DNA of 64,000 bases from JAXMHB01 sp046346965. GTDB taxonomy: Bacteria; Pseudomonadota; Gammaproteobacteria; Xanthomonadales; SZUA-5. How positions within the stretch are numbered: the first letter of the stretch is position 1; each line of letters begins with the position of its first letter. The translations under genes and the position numbers were made by a program. A model generated the notes under the pieces. That model had not been told where the DNA came from, did not search any database, and saw only the letters and a list, made by a program, of their open reading frames with translations. The DNA is taken from the NCBI GenBank assembly GCA_046346965.1, contig JAXMHB010000007.1:62001-126000 (forward strand), written 5' to 3'. Positions 16,834-26,542 of the stretch are shown here, one piece after another.

Positions 16834-19406
16834 GCCTTGCGCGAGCCGATCGCCCCGAAGTCGATTTCCTCGACGCGCGTGGGTTCGCCGAGGAAGTGGC
16901 CCTGGGCGTAATCGGCGCCGCAGTCGGCCAGCCAGCGCAGCGTGTGCTCGCTGTCCACATGTTCGGCGATCACTTTCAGATCCAGCGCATGCGCCAGCGA
17001 AACCATCGAGCGCACCATGGTGCGGTCGCGCTCGGACTCGCCGAGGTCGCTGATGAAGCTGCCCTCGATCTTCACGAAGTCCACCGGCAGATGCTTCAAG
17101 TGGCTGATCGAGCTGAAACCGGTGCCGAAATCGTCGAGCGCAAAGCGCACGCCCTGGCGGCGCAGGCTCTGGATGAACTTGCGGGCCGACGGCAGGCTGC
17201 CGATCTCGCTGGTCTCGGTCAGCTCGAAGATCAGGCGCTGCGAGGGCACACCCGAAGAGCCGATCAGGCCGTCGATCAGCTTGAGCGAGTCCGGGTCCTG
17301 CAGCGTCGAGTTCGACAGATTGATGGTCAGGCCGATGCGCGAGTCCTCCGGCAGCGTCGCCAGCAGGCGCAGCGCGCGCGCGATCACCCACAGATCGATC
17401 TTGGCCATCATGCCGACGCGTTCGGCCAGCGGGACGAACACCGAGGGGCTGATCAGCTGGCCATCGCGATTGACCATGCGGATCAGCACCTCGAACAGCG
17501 CTTCGCCCTCGGTCTGCTGATGCAGGCGCCAGCCCTGAGCCTTCAGCGCCTCGCCGCCATCGCGGATCGCCGCCACCGGCAAGATCGGCTGCAGCAGCAG
17601 CAAGAAGCGATCCTCGTGCAGCGCTTCCTTCAGACGCACGATCCAGCCGGCGTCGAGCTCGCGGGCGATCCGCGTGTCGGCGCCGGACACGTAGATCTGG
17701 GTCTGGTCGCGACCGCGGCGTTTGGCGTCCTGACAGGCCATGCGCGCGTGTTCCAGCACGTACTCGGCGCTCGGCGCATCGCCGCTCAGGATGGCCACAC
17801 CGACCGAGCCGCTGACCATCGCCGGGCGGCCGTACATCTGGAAGCGCGTCTCCTTCAGCAGCTCGCGGAAGCCATCGGCGATGGTGAACAGATTTTCCAG
17901 CTGCACGCCGGACAGCAAGAGCGCAAAGTGATCGTCCTCCAGCCGCGCGAGCAGATCGTCCTGGCGCAGGCGCTGGCCCAGCAGTTGGGCGACGTCGACC
18001 AGCACGCGATCGGCGGCCGACTGGCCGGCGTTGTCGATGATCGCGTTGAAGCGATCGAGGTCCACATACAGCAGCGCCGAGTAGCCGCTGCGCTCGCGCC
18101 GGCGCTCGAGTTCGGTGCCCAGTGCCTGGATCAGACAGCGGCGATTGGCGAGGCCGGTCAGCTGGTCGTGCAGCAGTTCCCAGCGCAGGCGGTCGGCGCT
18201 CTTGCGGTCCGAGATGTTGCGGAACACCACCACGGTGCCCTCGCGCCGGCCCAGGATCGCCAGCGGCAGCACCGTGCACTCCACCGGCAGCGCCTGCCCG
18301 GCGCGCGTCCAGAACACCGTCTCGTGGCCCTTGAGCTCGGAGCCCTCGGCGTAGGCGCGCGCCAGCGCCGAGTCCTCGATGCCGATGCGCGCGCCGTCCT
18401 CGGCCGCGAAGTGGATCAGGTGGTGCGCGGTCTTGCCGATCAGATCCTTGTCGTCCAGATACTCCAGCATGCGCACCGCGGCGGGATTGGCGAAGGTGAC
18501 CACGCCCTGGCCATCGACGCCATACACGCCATCGCCGACCGAGCGCAGGATGCCGTCCAGGCGTTGGCGCTCGGCTTCCACCGATTTCTGCGTCTGGATG
18601 GTGCGCGCCAGCGCCTTGATGCGCGCCAGGGTCAGCTCCAGCACCTCGTTCTTGAACATGCATTCCATCGCGCCCGCTTCCAGGCAGCGCTTGATGATGG
18701 CGTCCTTGTAACTGCCGGTGATGATCGCGATCGGCATGGTGCGCGTGGCCGGCGCGGTCACCAGTTTGCGCACCAGTTCGTCGCCGCTGCCGTCGGGCAG
18801 GTAGTAGTCGAGGATGGCCAGATCGTAGTTGCCGGTCTGTCCCTTGGCGTAGCCCTCCTGCAGCGAGGCCGCGGTGTCGACGATGAAGCCGTTGTTCTCC
18901 AGCAGCTGCCGATAAGCGAAGCGCACGCTCTGCGAGTCGTCGACGAACAACACGCGCAGCGGCGGCGCCGTGGGCGGACGCGCGATGCTGTCCGGCGTGG
19001 GGCCGTTGCCATCGGGCGCGCTGGTATCCGGCGGCAGCAACTGCTTCAGCGCGGCCGGGATGCGGCCAAAATTGGACCACAGCAGCAGAAAGGCATTGCG
19101 GCGCCGGCCCAGCCAATCGCCCAGGAAAGGGGTCTTCTCATGGGTCAGGATCAGGATTGCCAGCGCCGGCGCGCGGCCGTCGGCCAGTTGCGTCATCAGC
19201 AATTCGAACTCGGGCGTCAGCCGCTGCGGCGCGCCGATCACCATCACCTTGAACTTGACGGCGCCCGCCTCGATGCCCTCCAGCAGCGCACTGGCCTCAG
19301 CGTAGGTGGTCAGCAGGCGATCGGCGCCCAGCTTGCTGGCATTCAAGGTGCGCTGCAGCAAGTGGCTCAGCGTGGCTGAGCTTTCAACGACTACGATGCC
19401 GGACAT
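16830..19406 (-). CDS. FimX/FilP-like protein: REC-REC-PAS with degenerate GGDEF and EAL domains
   Basis: 858 residues. A degenerate receiver-like domain (1-120) is followed by a receiver (150-268, acidic pair D156/D157, phospho-acceptor D200, T230, K252), PAS (about 283-400), GGDEF (410-575) and EAL (590-845). The cyclase motif is EDDHF (490-494) instead of GGDEF, and the EAL motif is EVL (639-641), while DDFGTG (758-763) is kept. The same EVL and lost GGDEF occur in Pseudomonas FimX and Xanthomonas FilP, c-di-GMP receptors that control type IV pili. I therefore infer a binding protein, not an enzyme. ATG at 19406 follows a GGGGGA ribosome site. It is translationally coupled to the ABC permease downstream, an unusual partner. 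Confidence 0.82.
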   Translation of the reverse strand: MSGIVVVESSATLSHLLQRTLNASKLGADRLLTTYAEASALLEGIEAGAVKFKVMVIGAPQRLTPEFELLMTQLADGRAPALAILILTHEKTPFLGDWLGRRRNAFLLLWSNFGRIPAALKQLLPPDTSAPDGNGPTPDSIARPPTAPPLRVLFVDDSQSVRFAYRQLLENNGFIVDTAASLQEGYAKGQTGNYDLAILDYYLPDGSGDELVRKLVTAPATRTMPIAIITGSYKDAIIKRCLEAGAMECMFKNEVLELTLARIKALARTIQTQKSVEAERQRLDGILRSVGDGVYGVDGQGVVTFANPAAVRMLEYLDDKDLIGKTAHHLIHFAAEDGARIGIEDSALARAYAEGSELKGHETVFWTRAGQALPVECTVLPLAILGRREGTVVVFRNISDRKSADRLRWELLHDQLTGLANRRCLIQALGTELERRRERSGYSALLYVDLDRFNAIIDNAGQSAADRVLVDVAQLLGQRLRQDDLLARLEDDHFALLLSGVQLENLFTIADGFRELLKETRFQMYGRPAMVSGSVGVAILSGDAPSAEYVLEHARMACQDAKRRGRDQTQIYVSGADTRIARELDAGWIVRLKEALHEDRFLLLLQPILPVAAIRDGGEALKAQGWRLHQQTEGEALFEVLIRMVNRDGQLISPSVFVPLAERVGMMAKIDLWVIARALRLLATLPEDSRIGLTINLSNSTLQDPDSLKLIDGLIGSSGVPSQRLIFELTETSEIGSLPSARKFIQSLRRQGVRFALDDFGTGFSSISHLKHLPVDFVKIEGSFISDLGESERDRTMVRSMVSLAHALDLKVIAEHVDSEHTLRWLADCGADYAQGHFLGEPTRVEEIDFGAIGSRKA

Positions 19407-19657
19407 GCGTCCCCCGCCTGGATGTGTCAGTGAATCGGCCGGTGGGCTGCGCCGGCCGCCTGCGCCATCACGCCCTGTACGCGAGGCAGGTAGCGCGCCA
19501 TATCAGCAGGAGCAGCGGTGCTTTGCAAGCGTCGGGGCGACGCGCCGGCACGGGTGCCGGACCCGACCAAGGTCCGACAGCGCGGCGCCACCGGCTGGGC
19601 GATTATCATGCGCGCCCACGCCCGCCTCCGGCGGGCCCTCACTCGCCACCGGATGCC

Positions 19658-22249
19658 ATGAATACTCGCTATCGCTCGCCGCTGCCCGGAACCTCCCTGA
19701 GCTACTACGATGCCCGCGCCGCCGTCGAGGCGCTGGCGCCCGGCGCCTGGGACGGGCTGCCTTACGTGTCGCGCGTGCTCGCCGAGAACCTGGTGCGGCG
19801 CTGCGATCCGGCCACGCTGGACGACTCGCTGCGGCAGCTGATCGAGCGCCGTCGCGACCTGGATTTCCCGTGGTTCCCGGTGCGCGTGGTGTGCCACGAC
19901 ATCCTCGGCCAGACCGCGCTGGTGGATCTGGCTGGTCTGCGCGATGCCATCGCCGACCAGGGCGGCGATCCGGCGCAGGTCAATCCGGTGGTGCCGGTGC
20001 AGCTGATCGTCGATCACTCGCTGGCAGTCGAATGCGGCGGCTTTGATCCCGATGCCTTCGCGAAGAATCGCGCCATCGAGGACCGTCGCAACGAGGACCG
20101 TTTTCACTTCATCGACTGGACCAAGCAGGCCTTCCGCAACGTCGATGTGATTCCGCCCGGCAACGGCATCATGCATCAGATCAATCTGGAGCGTATGAGC
20201 CCGGTGATCGCGGTGCAGGACGGCGTCGCCTTCCCCGACACCTGCGTGGGCACCGACAGCCACACGCCGCACGTGGATGCGCTCGGCGTCATCGCCATCG
20301 GCGTCGGCGGTCTGGAGGCGGAGAACGTGATGCTGGGCCGCGCCTCCTGGATGCGCCTGCCCGACATCATCGGCGTCGAACTGAGCGGCCGGCCGGGCCC
20401 CGGCATCACTGCCACCGATATTGTGCTGTCGCTGACCGAGTTCCTGCGCAAGCAGAAAGTGGTCGGCGCCTGGCTGGAGTTCCGCGGTCCGGGCGCAGCG
20501 GCGCTGACGCTGGGCGATCGCGCCACCATCTCCAATATGGCGCCCGAGTACGGCGCCACCGCGGCGATGTTCTTCATCGATCAGCACACGCTCGACTACC
20601 TGCGCCTGACCGGCCGCAGCGATGCGCAAGTCGCGCTGGTGGAGACCTACGCGCAGACCGCCGGGCTGTGGGCCGATGCGCTGGCGGGCGCGCAGTACGA
20701 GCGCACGCTGCAGTTCGATCTGTCGACGGTGGTGCGCACGATGGCCGGCCCGTCCAACCCGCACGCGCGCGTGGCCACCAGCGAGCTGGCCGCCAAGGGC
20801 ATCGCCAAGGCCTGGACCGAAACGCCGGGCCAGATGCCCGATGGCGCGGTGATCATCGCCGCGATCACCTCCTGCACCAACACCAGCAACCCGCGCAACG
20901 TCATCGCCGCCGGCCTGCTGGCGCGCAATGCGCGGCGCGCCGGTCTGGTGCGCAAACCTTGGGTGAAGTCCTCGCTGGCGCCGGGTTCCAAGGCCGTGGC
21001 CTTGTACCTGCAGGAAGCTGGCTTGAAGGAAGACCTGGAAGCGCTCGGCTTCGGCATCGTCGCCTTCGCCTGCACCACCTGCAACGGCATGTCCGGCGCG
21101 CTCGATCCCAAGATCCAGCAGGAGATTATCGAGCGCGATCTGTACGCGACCGCAGTGCTGTCCGGCAATCGAAATTTCGACGGCCGCATCCACCCTTATG
21201 CCAAACAGGCGTTTCTGGCCTCGCCGCCGCTGGTGGTGGCTTATGCGATTGCCGGCACCATCCGCTTCGACATCGAGAAGGACCCGCTCGGCCTGCGCGC
21301 CGATGGCAGCCCGATTCTGCTGAAGGATCTGTGGCCCAGCGACGCCGAGATCGACGCGCTGGTGCAGTCGGCGGTGAAACCCGAACAATTCCGCGCCGTC
21401 TACGAGCCGATGTTCACGCGCAGCCTGACGCAGGCCGCCGCGGTCAGCCCGCTGTACGACTGGCGCCCGCAGAGCACCTACATCCGCCGTCCGCCCTACT
21501 GGGAAGGCGCACTGGCCAAGCCGCGCACGCTGACCGGCATGCGTCCGCTGGCCATCCTGCCGGACAACATCACGACTGATCATCTGTCGCCGTCGAACGC
21601 GATCCTGGCCGACAGCGCCGCCGGCGAATACCTGGCGAAAATGGGCCTGCCGGAAGAGGACTTCAATTCCTACGCCACCCACCGCGGTGACCACCTGACC
21701 GCGCAGCGCGCCACCTTCGCCAATCCCACGCTGAAGAACGAGATGGTGCGCAAGGACGACGGTTCCGTGCGCGCGGGCTCGCTGGCGCGGGTAGAGCCGG
21801 AAGGGCAGGTGATGCGCATGTGGGAGGCCATCGAAACCTACATGGACCGCGGCCAGCCGCTGTGCATCATCGCCGGCGCCGACTACGGCCAGGGCAGCTC
21901 CCGCGACTGGGCGGCCAAAGGCGTGCGCCTGGCCGGTGTGGAAGCCATCGTCGCCGAGAGCTTCGAGCGCATCCACCGCACCAATCTGATCGGCATGGGC
22001 GTGCTGCCGCTGGAGTTCATGCCCGGCACCACGCGGCTGACGCTGGCCCTCGATGGCACCGAAACCTTCGACGTCCACGGCGACCGCACACCGCGCGCGA
22101 CACTGAGCCTGCGCATCCAGCGCCGCAACGGCGAGGTCACCGACGTGCCGGTGCGCTGCCGCCTGGACACCGCCGAGGAAGTCTCCATCTACGAAGCCGG
22201 CGGCGTACTGCAACGCTTCGCCCAGGATTTTCTGGCACAGGCAGCCTGA
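19658..22249 (+). CDS. acnD: Fe/S-dependent 2-methylcitrate dehydratase AcnD
   Basis: 863 residues, aconitase superfamily. AcnD dehydrates 2-methylcitrate in the methylcitrate cycle of propionate breakdown, usually with the isomerase PrpF. The start NTRYRSPLPGTSLSYYDAR and LPYVSRVLAENLVRRC are characteristic of AcnD rather than AcnA. The [4Fe-4S] cysteines lie in ITSCTNTSNP and FACTTCNGMSG; the C-terminal swivel domain has GADYGQGSSRDWAAKG. ATG at 19658 matches the family start. prpB, prpC and prpF are not in the window, so the gene is separated from the usual operon. Confidence 0.92.
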   Translation: MNTRYRSPLPGTSLSYYDARAAVEALAPGAWDGLPYVSRVLAENLVRRCDPATLDDSLRQLIERRRDLDFPWFPVRVVCHDILGQTALVDLAGLRDAIADQGGDPAQVNPVVPVQLIVDHSLAVECGGFDPDAFAKNRAIEDRRNEDRFHFIDWTKQAFRNVDVIPPGNGIMHQINLERMSPVIAVQDGVAFPDTCVGTDSHTPHVDALGVIAIGVGGLEAENVMLGRASWMRLPDIIGVELSGRPGPGITATDIVLSLTEFLRKQKVVGAWLEFRGPGAAALTLGDRATISNMAPEYGATAAMFFIDQHTLDYLRLTGRSDAQVALVETYAQTAGLWADALAGAQYERTLQFDLSTVVRTMAGPSNPHARVATSELAAKGIAKAWTETPGQMPDGAVIIAAITSCTNTSNPRNVIAAGLLARNARRAGLVRKPWVKSSLAPGSKAVALYLQEAGLKEDLEALGFGIVAFACTTCNGMSGALDPKIQQEIIERDLYATAVLSGNRNFDGRIHPYAKQAFLASPPLVVAYAIAGTIRFDIEKDPLGLRADGSPILLKDLWPSDAEIDALVQSAVKPEQFRAVYEPMFTRSLTQAAAVSPLYDWRPQSTYIRRPPYWEGALAKPRTLTGMRPLAILPDNITTDHLSPSNAILADSAAGEYLAKMGLPEEDFNSYATHRGDHLTAQRATFANPTLKNEMVRKDDGSVRAGSLARVEPEGQVMRMWEAIETYMDRGQPLCIIAGADYGQGSSRDWAAKGVRLAGVEAIVAESFERIHRTNLIGMGVLPLEFMPGTTRLTLALDGTETFDVHGDRTPRATLSLRIQRRNGEVTDVPVRCRLDTAEEVSIYEAGGVLQRFAQDFLAQAA

Positions 22250-22326
22250 TACGGCGCGGCGGGCTGCTTGGGTCGCCAGAAGCTGAGCGAGTTCGGGTCA
22301 GGTCAGAGCGGCGCAGTCCAACCCCG

Positions 22327-22576
22327 CCGCCCACCGGAGGGCGGCGCTCCCGCGCCGCTGCTGTGGCGCTACGCTCCCGGCTAATCCCGCGCGAGCCAGC
22401 TCGGATTGCTGCAAACTTCCCGTCCACCGCCCACCGGAGGGCGACGCTCCCGCGCCGCTGCTGTGGCTCTACGCTCCCGCCCGATCCCGCGCGAGCCAGC
22501 CCGGACTACTACGAACTTTCCGTCCACCGCGCTCTGGAGGGCGGCGCTCCCGCGCCGCCGCTTCTGCGCTTGGCGT
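22327..22576. repeat. Three direct copies of a 100-bp GC-rich unit
   Basis: Copies begin at 22327, 22427 and 22527, an exact 100-base period; the third is cut after about 50 bases. Each holds a hairpin GCGGCGC-TCCC-GCGCCGC shortly after its start, as in REP-type elements. The stretch from 22577 to 22876 contains nothing recognisable as a gene and leads into the low-GC island. Confidence 0.85.
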
Positions 22577-22876
22577 GTACTTGATACCCCGATGCCGTCA
22601 AACCCGGGAAATCGCGCGGCGCCGCCATCGACGTCCACCGGACACCACCAGATGCGTCAAAAACGCCACCGACGCCTCCACCGCGAGGTGCGCCGCCCGC
22701 CAGCGTTTGTGAAACGGAATGAAACGCTGCGCTCAAATCACTTGCGATGGTGCGCAGGCGCAATGCCGCACACCCTGCGAATCGCCGGCCTGCCCAAGCA
22801 ACCTGGAAGGTTTCTAGGTTTGCCGAAAGCGCGGGACAGGTACAGCAGCGCGCTGCAGTAGGCCCTCGTTGCGGAT

Positions 22877-22923
22877 GGCTAACCGCTAGGCGTAAGATAT
22901 TTGTTGTCTAGCTGAAGTTGGGT
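22877..22923 (+). other. Putative integron attC-like site 1
   Basis: A GGCTAAC box (22877-22883) and a GTTGGGT box (22917-22923, fits GTTRRRY) flank an inner GCTAG/CTAGC pair. The right box ends five bases before a small open frame. Weak on its own; weight comes from the series of similar sites downstream. Confidence 0.4.
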
Positions 22924-22928
22924 CGCCT

Positions 22929-23126
22929 GTGACCACCGATCGTAATCGTGGAGAGTTTTCAGTGAATGATGACTCGGGCATCAGCCGGCCCGTGAACTTA
23001 GGACGTCAAAGCACCCTTTGGAAAAGATCCAAGCTGGCCGTTAGCCTTGCAATGTTGTTTATGATTGGGCCCAGTGCAATCCTTCGGATGCTAAGTTTCA
23101 ATCGTGGCGCAGCGGTCAAGCTATGA
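22929..23126 (+). CDS. Small hypothetical protein with one membrane segment
   Basis: 65 residues from a GTG start, with a hydrophobic stretch around 38-55 (AVSLAMLFMIGPSAI). No family recognised. It lies directly after attC-like site 1, the usual position of a cassette gene, and lies in AT-richer DNA. It may be a non-coding frame. The following 217 bases (to 23343) contain no other gene. Confidence 0.3.
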   Translation: MTTDRNRGEFSVNDDSGISRPVNLGRQSTLWKRSKLAVSLAMLFMIGPSAILRMLSFNRGAAVKL

Positions 23127-23343
23127 AATCAAGCGGACGCGTGAAGTTGCCCAACGCACAAACCGTCTTGTTCTTGCTGCAGAACGTTGAGTCTCCCCCG
23201 ATCGGCCCGGCCCAGCCTGTGGGTATCAGTAATGCCCAGTACAACTTGCCAGGCAAGATGTAATCAGATTTGGGCAGGTCTGCTTTGCTGCCGGGTAGCC
23301 TCTTGTTTGTTGCACTAGCTGCAATTTTTAGCGAGGGATAAGG

Positions 23344-25209
23344 ATGCATCCGCAGATTGAATTCCGTCACGTCCTGGGTGAGCTTTCAGTAAACCGCAAC
23401 GATCCCTGTGAAGTTATAAGAGAGCTGATCTCGAACTCTTATGATGCTGGCGCCAGCATCATTTACTACGCACCACTCGATGGTAAATCGGGGTTTGCCT
23501 TTCTCGATGACGGATCCGGCTTGGGGTTTGATGTTGCTTCTGCCGGCATTTCGCCGTGGGAAGCCTTCTTCTCTATTGGAAAATCAACAAAAGCAAAAGG
23601 TGCGGCCATTGGCTACAAATGCCAAGGTAGTAAGCTTTGTTTCGCAAGCAAACGTATCCTCGTGGCTACGCGCTTCAGCAAGTTCGACGAGCGATGGGCT
23701 TTTAAAGTAGTCGAGAATCCTCGAAACAACCTAGATGTGAATTACTCGATTGCTCCGGACTACTGCGACGATGTTTCGTCGATCATTGATGGCTTCCTCG
23801 GCACACTCGATGCAAACGGGGTTGCGGTAGTTGGGGATCTAAAAAGCCGCCTTGGTTTGCTGACAGGGAAGACCGGAACTCTAGTTCTGATTGACGGGTT
23901 GGATACGGAGAATTTTGGAAAGTACTTTTCTGTCGAGCCTGTCATTACTGAATCCTATGTCTATAATTACGTCCGCTTTAATACCCGCCACGGGGATGTG
24001 CGGATGATTTCAACTGCTCAGGGTTTTTCCTCCAGCCAGGTGGCGCAGATTCAAAATCCGCCAGCCGCGCAATTGACAGTTTTCTCGCCAACCCAAGGCC
24101 CTGTAGACGTTCCGTTTGGCTTTCCCTACCTTTCCAAGCCTGACGGTAAAGACGAAGTCAAGTCACCGCAGCAGATCTCACGGTTGCGGGATGGTCGATT
24201 TTGCTCTCGCACAGCAAAGTCGTTCTCGGTCGCTGGAAAGAAATACTCAGCTATTCTGGCTATTGATGGAAATCGGCGCGCTCACGAGGAGTATCCAGCC
24301 CTAGATCGCAAAGGCAAGGCTAGGTCTGGGGTGCGCCTTGGCGACCATCGAGGTGCCTTTATTTCTGTCAAGGGTATAAAAATTGCAAAGCACGCAGAGC
24401 TGCTCTCGAATATTCCCGAGTATAGCGTTCTGGCTGAGGGTGATGCCTACAGTCATTATATGCTAGTTATCGAAGGCGATTTCGATCTGGTCACAAACCG
24501 CAATGCGCTTAGCAAGCAGGCATACGACGAGTTGAGTGATCCAGAGTTTGCAAAGAAGTTCAAGGAATTCTTGGATAGCTTCCGTGGGAAAGATGCGGTC
24601 TTTTCGGAGTTGATTGCACGACTCCGTCGAGAGAGCTCCGAGAATCTCTTGAATGAGCAGATTGACATCTTGACGGAGCAGAAGGCGGGCCTGAAAGACC
24701 GACAACGGGTGCGCGTATCGGATCAGTCGGGTGTGAGGCATTTGGTTTTGGCGCCGAAAGCTGGTGAAGAGTATTTGGTCGGTGTTCTCTATGCGGCACT
24801 TGGGAAATACGTTCCAGCCAGCTCGGCTTATCGCAATTATTGGCGAGACGTAGTGACATTTTCGACGCAAGGAATTGATAGCCTGGCTCTGAGAGACGCT
24901 GCGGCCGCTGCGCCTCTCGCGGAAAAGAATGTTGAGGCGATTGAGTACAAATATGAGTTCTCCAACCATGGTCCATTCAATCACGCGTTGGCGGTTGTCG
25001 ACAAAGTTGTTGCCTGGTCGGTTGAGCTTGATCCGACTAGGCCGGTACGAGATACGTACACCTGCCAAGGCTCGGTGCGCGAGTTGGTGGCAGGCTTAAT
25101 TTGGGAGATAACGGATATAGAGAACGATGAAGCAGCGGAATTTCCGGATGCGACAACGGTGATCTGTCTTCGAAAACTCATTGAGCTGACTTTCGGAGTC
25201 AATTTTTGA
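23344..25209 (+). CDS. GHKL-family ATPase with possible C-terminal PD-(D/E)XK nuclease domain
   Basis: 621 residues. The N-terminal Hsp90/MutL/MORC-like ATPase fold shows the N-box CEVIRELISNSYDAGA (E27, N31), the DDGSGL nucleotide motif (55-60) and a glycine lid SIGKSTKAKGAAIG (77-90). A transducer-like middle region ends in DLVTNRNALS (about 382-391). The last 150 residues fit the order of a restriction-endonuclease-like core: helix with E475/E476, GIDSLA (D512), then IEYKYEF (E534, K536) and a strand VVDKVVAWSVEL. That is an inference from motif order, not a family match. Prokaryotic MORC-like GHKL proteins are known from defence loci. ATG at 23344 follows GAGGGATAAGG. GC content is well below the core genes; no methylase or partner is adjacent. 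Confidence 0.7.
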   Translation: MHPQIEFRHVLGELSVNRNDPCEVIRELISNSYDAGASIIYYAPLDGKSGFAFLDDGSGLGFDVASAGISPWEAFFSIGKSTKAKGAAIGYKCQGSKLCFASKRILVATRFSKFDERWAFKVVENPRNNLDVNYSIAPDYCDDVSSIIDGFLGTLDANGVAVVGDLKSRLGLLTGKTGTLVLIDGLDTENFGKYFSVEPVITESYVYNYVRFNTRHGDVRMISTAQGFSSSQVAQIQNPPAAQLTVFSPTQGPVDVPFGFPYLSKPDGKDEVKSPQQISRLRDGRFCSRTAKSFSVAGKKYSAILAIDGNRRAHEEYPALDRKGKARSGVRLGDHRGAFISVKGIKIAKHAELLSNIPEYSVLAEGDAYSHYMLVIEGDFDLVTNRNALSKQAYDELSDPEFAKKFKEFLDSFRGKDAVFSELIARLRRESSENLLNEQIDILTEQKAGLKDRQRVRVSDQSGVRHLVLAPKAGEEYLVGVLYAALGKYVPASSAYRNYWRDVVTFSTQGIDSLALRDAAAAAPLAEKNVEAIEYKYEFSNHGPFNHALAVVDKVVAWSVELDPTRPVRDTYTCQGSVRELVAGLIWEITDIENDEAAEFPDATTVICLRKLIELTFGVNF

Positions 25210-25226
25210 TGCGGCAGCAAGAAAGC

Positions 25227-26525
25227 GAGGACACCCACAGAAAACGAGGACACCACAAACTGACCGCGAACTGCGCCAGGTTCCGTTGCTTGCAGGTTTC
25301 TCGCTGAATCTCGGGCGTTCTGACGGCCGCGGCGCGCAAAAATCCAACGCCTCCACGCGCCCGCGGCGCCTAAAATGCTTTGCTGAGGTGCTCAGCTCAG
25401 TTTTTCGAGCCAGCGGGCATAGCCAATGCCTTTCATCCACGCCTGCCCGATGGCTTGCGCTTTCTCCATGATCGCCTCGGCGCCGCCGACGATTCGCCAG
25501 TAGGCCGAGCCGACGCCCTTTATGTGGCCGGTCCAGTGGCTGGCATCGAGCCCCAGCCGGCGGAGGGCGGGCGGTTCGGTTTGGTGTATGGCGCCGCGCT
25601 TGTCGAGTCGGATCTGTCGGCCCGTGTAATCAACCAGTTGGATGTATTCCGCTTCCGTGATCGGCAGTCGAAACACGGTCAAGCCAACGATCGGCCGCAG
25701 CGTTTCGGCGGCTCTCGCCGGCTGATCCCGCAAGCTCTCTGCTCGCACCTGCACACTGGTGTGATCGGAACGTTCGACGTTCTTGGCGATGCCAGCGCGC
25801 ACCGGGTTCAAGTCCACGTAGGCCATCGCCGCTGGCAGCGCGCGCTCGTCCGCGAGCAGCTGACATTTGAAACGATCCAGCCAGCGCCAGGGGGCGCTGG
25901 CGTTCGTCGGCGCCGGCGGCATGCCGCCGAAGCGCGCCGCCTCACCCCTCCCAAAATCGACCCTTGACGCCGTCTTCGGCATTGGCCCGCCGAGCCACGT
26001 ACTCGTCCAGGCACTTCATAAACCAGGGCAAATCGCAGAGCTGCTTGCGGTACATCTCGGCCATCGCCACCAACCGCTCGCTCCGCGCGACCTGGACCTC
26101 GGGGTCGGAGAGCGGGAATAGCCGCCCCCGGCGATCCGCAACCTCGCCATCCGTCCAAACTCGGGCGAGTTAAGGTTCCACCGAGAGGACGACGCGCAGG
26201 TGGTTGCTCATCACCGCATAGGCAAACACGGCGACCGCAAAGATCTCGCCCAACTCCCGGATTTGATTTACGATCATCGACGTGCGGGCGTCATGATCTT
26301 TGCCGGTGAGCGGATCGACGCCGCACAACCACGCCCGACGCTGCAGCGCGTCACGCAGTGGTATACGCCAGGCTGCTTGGTGCTGACAGTGTGGGCGCGG
26401 GCTTGAGTCATGTGGCCATGATCGCGAGCTGCAGGGGCGCGGTCTGTCGGTTTTCGTCGCGTCCTTATGTCAGAATTTTCCTACAGAGCGCGGCGTGTCC
26501 CCAATTCGTCGGCGTGTCCCCGATT
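25227..26525 (-). mobile_element. Decayed transposon with REP-associated-type (Y1) transposase, copy 1
   Basis: Bounded on the left by two AGGACAC-containing motifs (25227-25256) and on the right by two CGTGTCCCC motifs (26491-26525), the ends also partly kept in the second copy near 27580 and 29350. It contains the transposase pseudogene. The left end abuts the stop of the GHKL gene within 20 bases, and the right end stops just before the next gene. Confidence 0.6.
25392..26411 (-). pseudogene. REP-associated tyrosine transposase pseudogene (IS200-like, Y1_Tnp)
   Basis: Reading from ATG at 26411 gives KQPGVYHCVTRC, the family N-terminus. The frame then shifts; RRAWLCGVDPLTGKDHD continues in another frame and meets a stop after VLSVEP near 26173. 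After EVQVARSERLVAMAEMYRKQ and KGRFWEG there is a second shift, and the C-terminal half (LLADERALPAAMAYVDLNP, then to the stop at 25392) is open. At least two frameshifts and one stop mean it is inactive. Intact members are single-strand transposases related to IS200 that act on palindromic ends. Confidence 0.8.
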
Positions 26526-26542
26526 CGTTATCCTAGGTGCAT

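Noticed and set aside
23148..23197. GCCCAAC and GTTGAGT boxes as another attC site
   Set aside because: Boxes fit the consensus but the interior does not fold into the expected arms and the position is 147 bases before the next start; likely chance.
25380..26121. Plus-strand genes over the transposase remnant
   Set aside because: They lie antisense to a clear transposase reading and show no recognisable domain.
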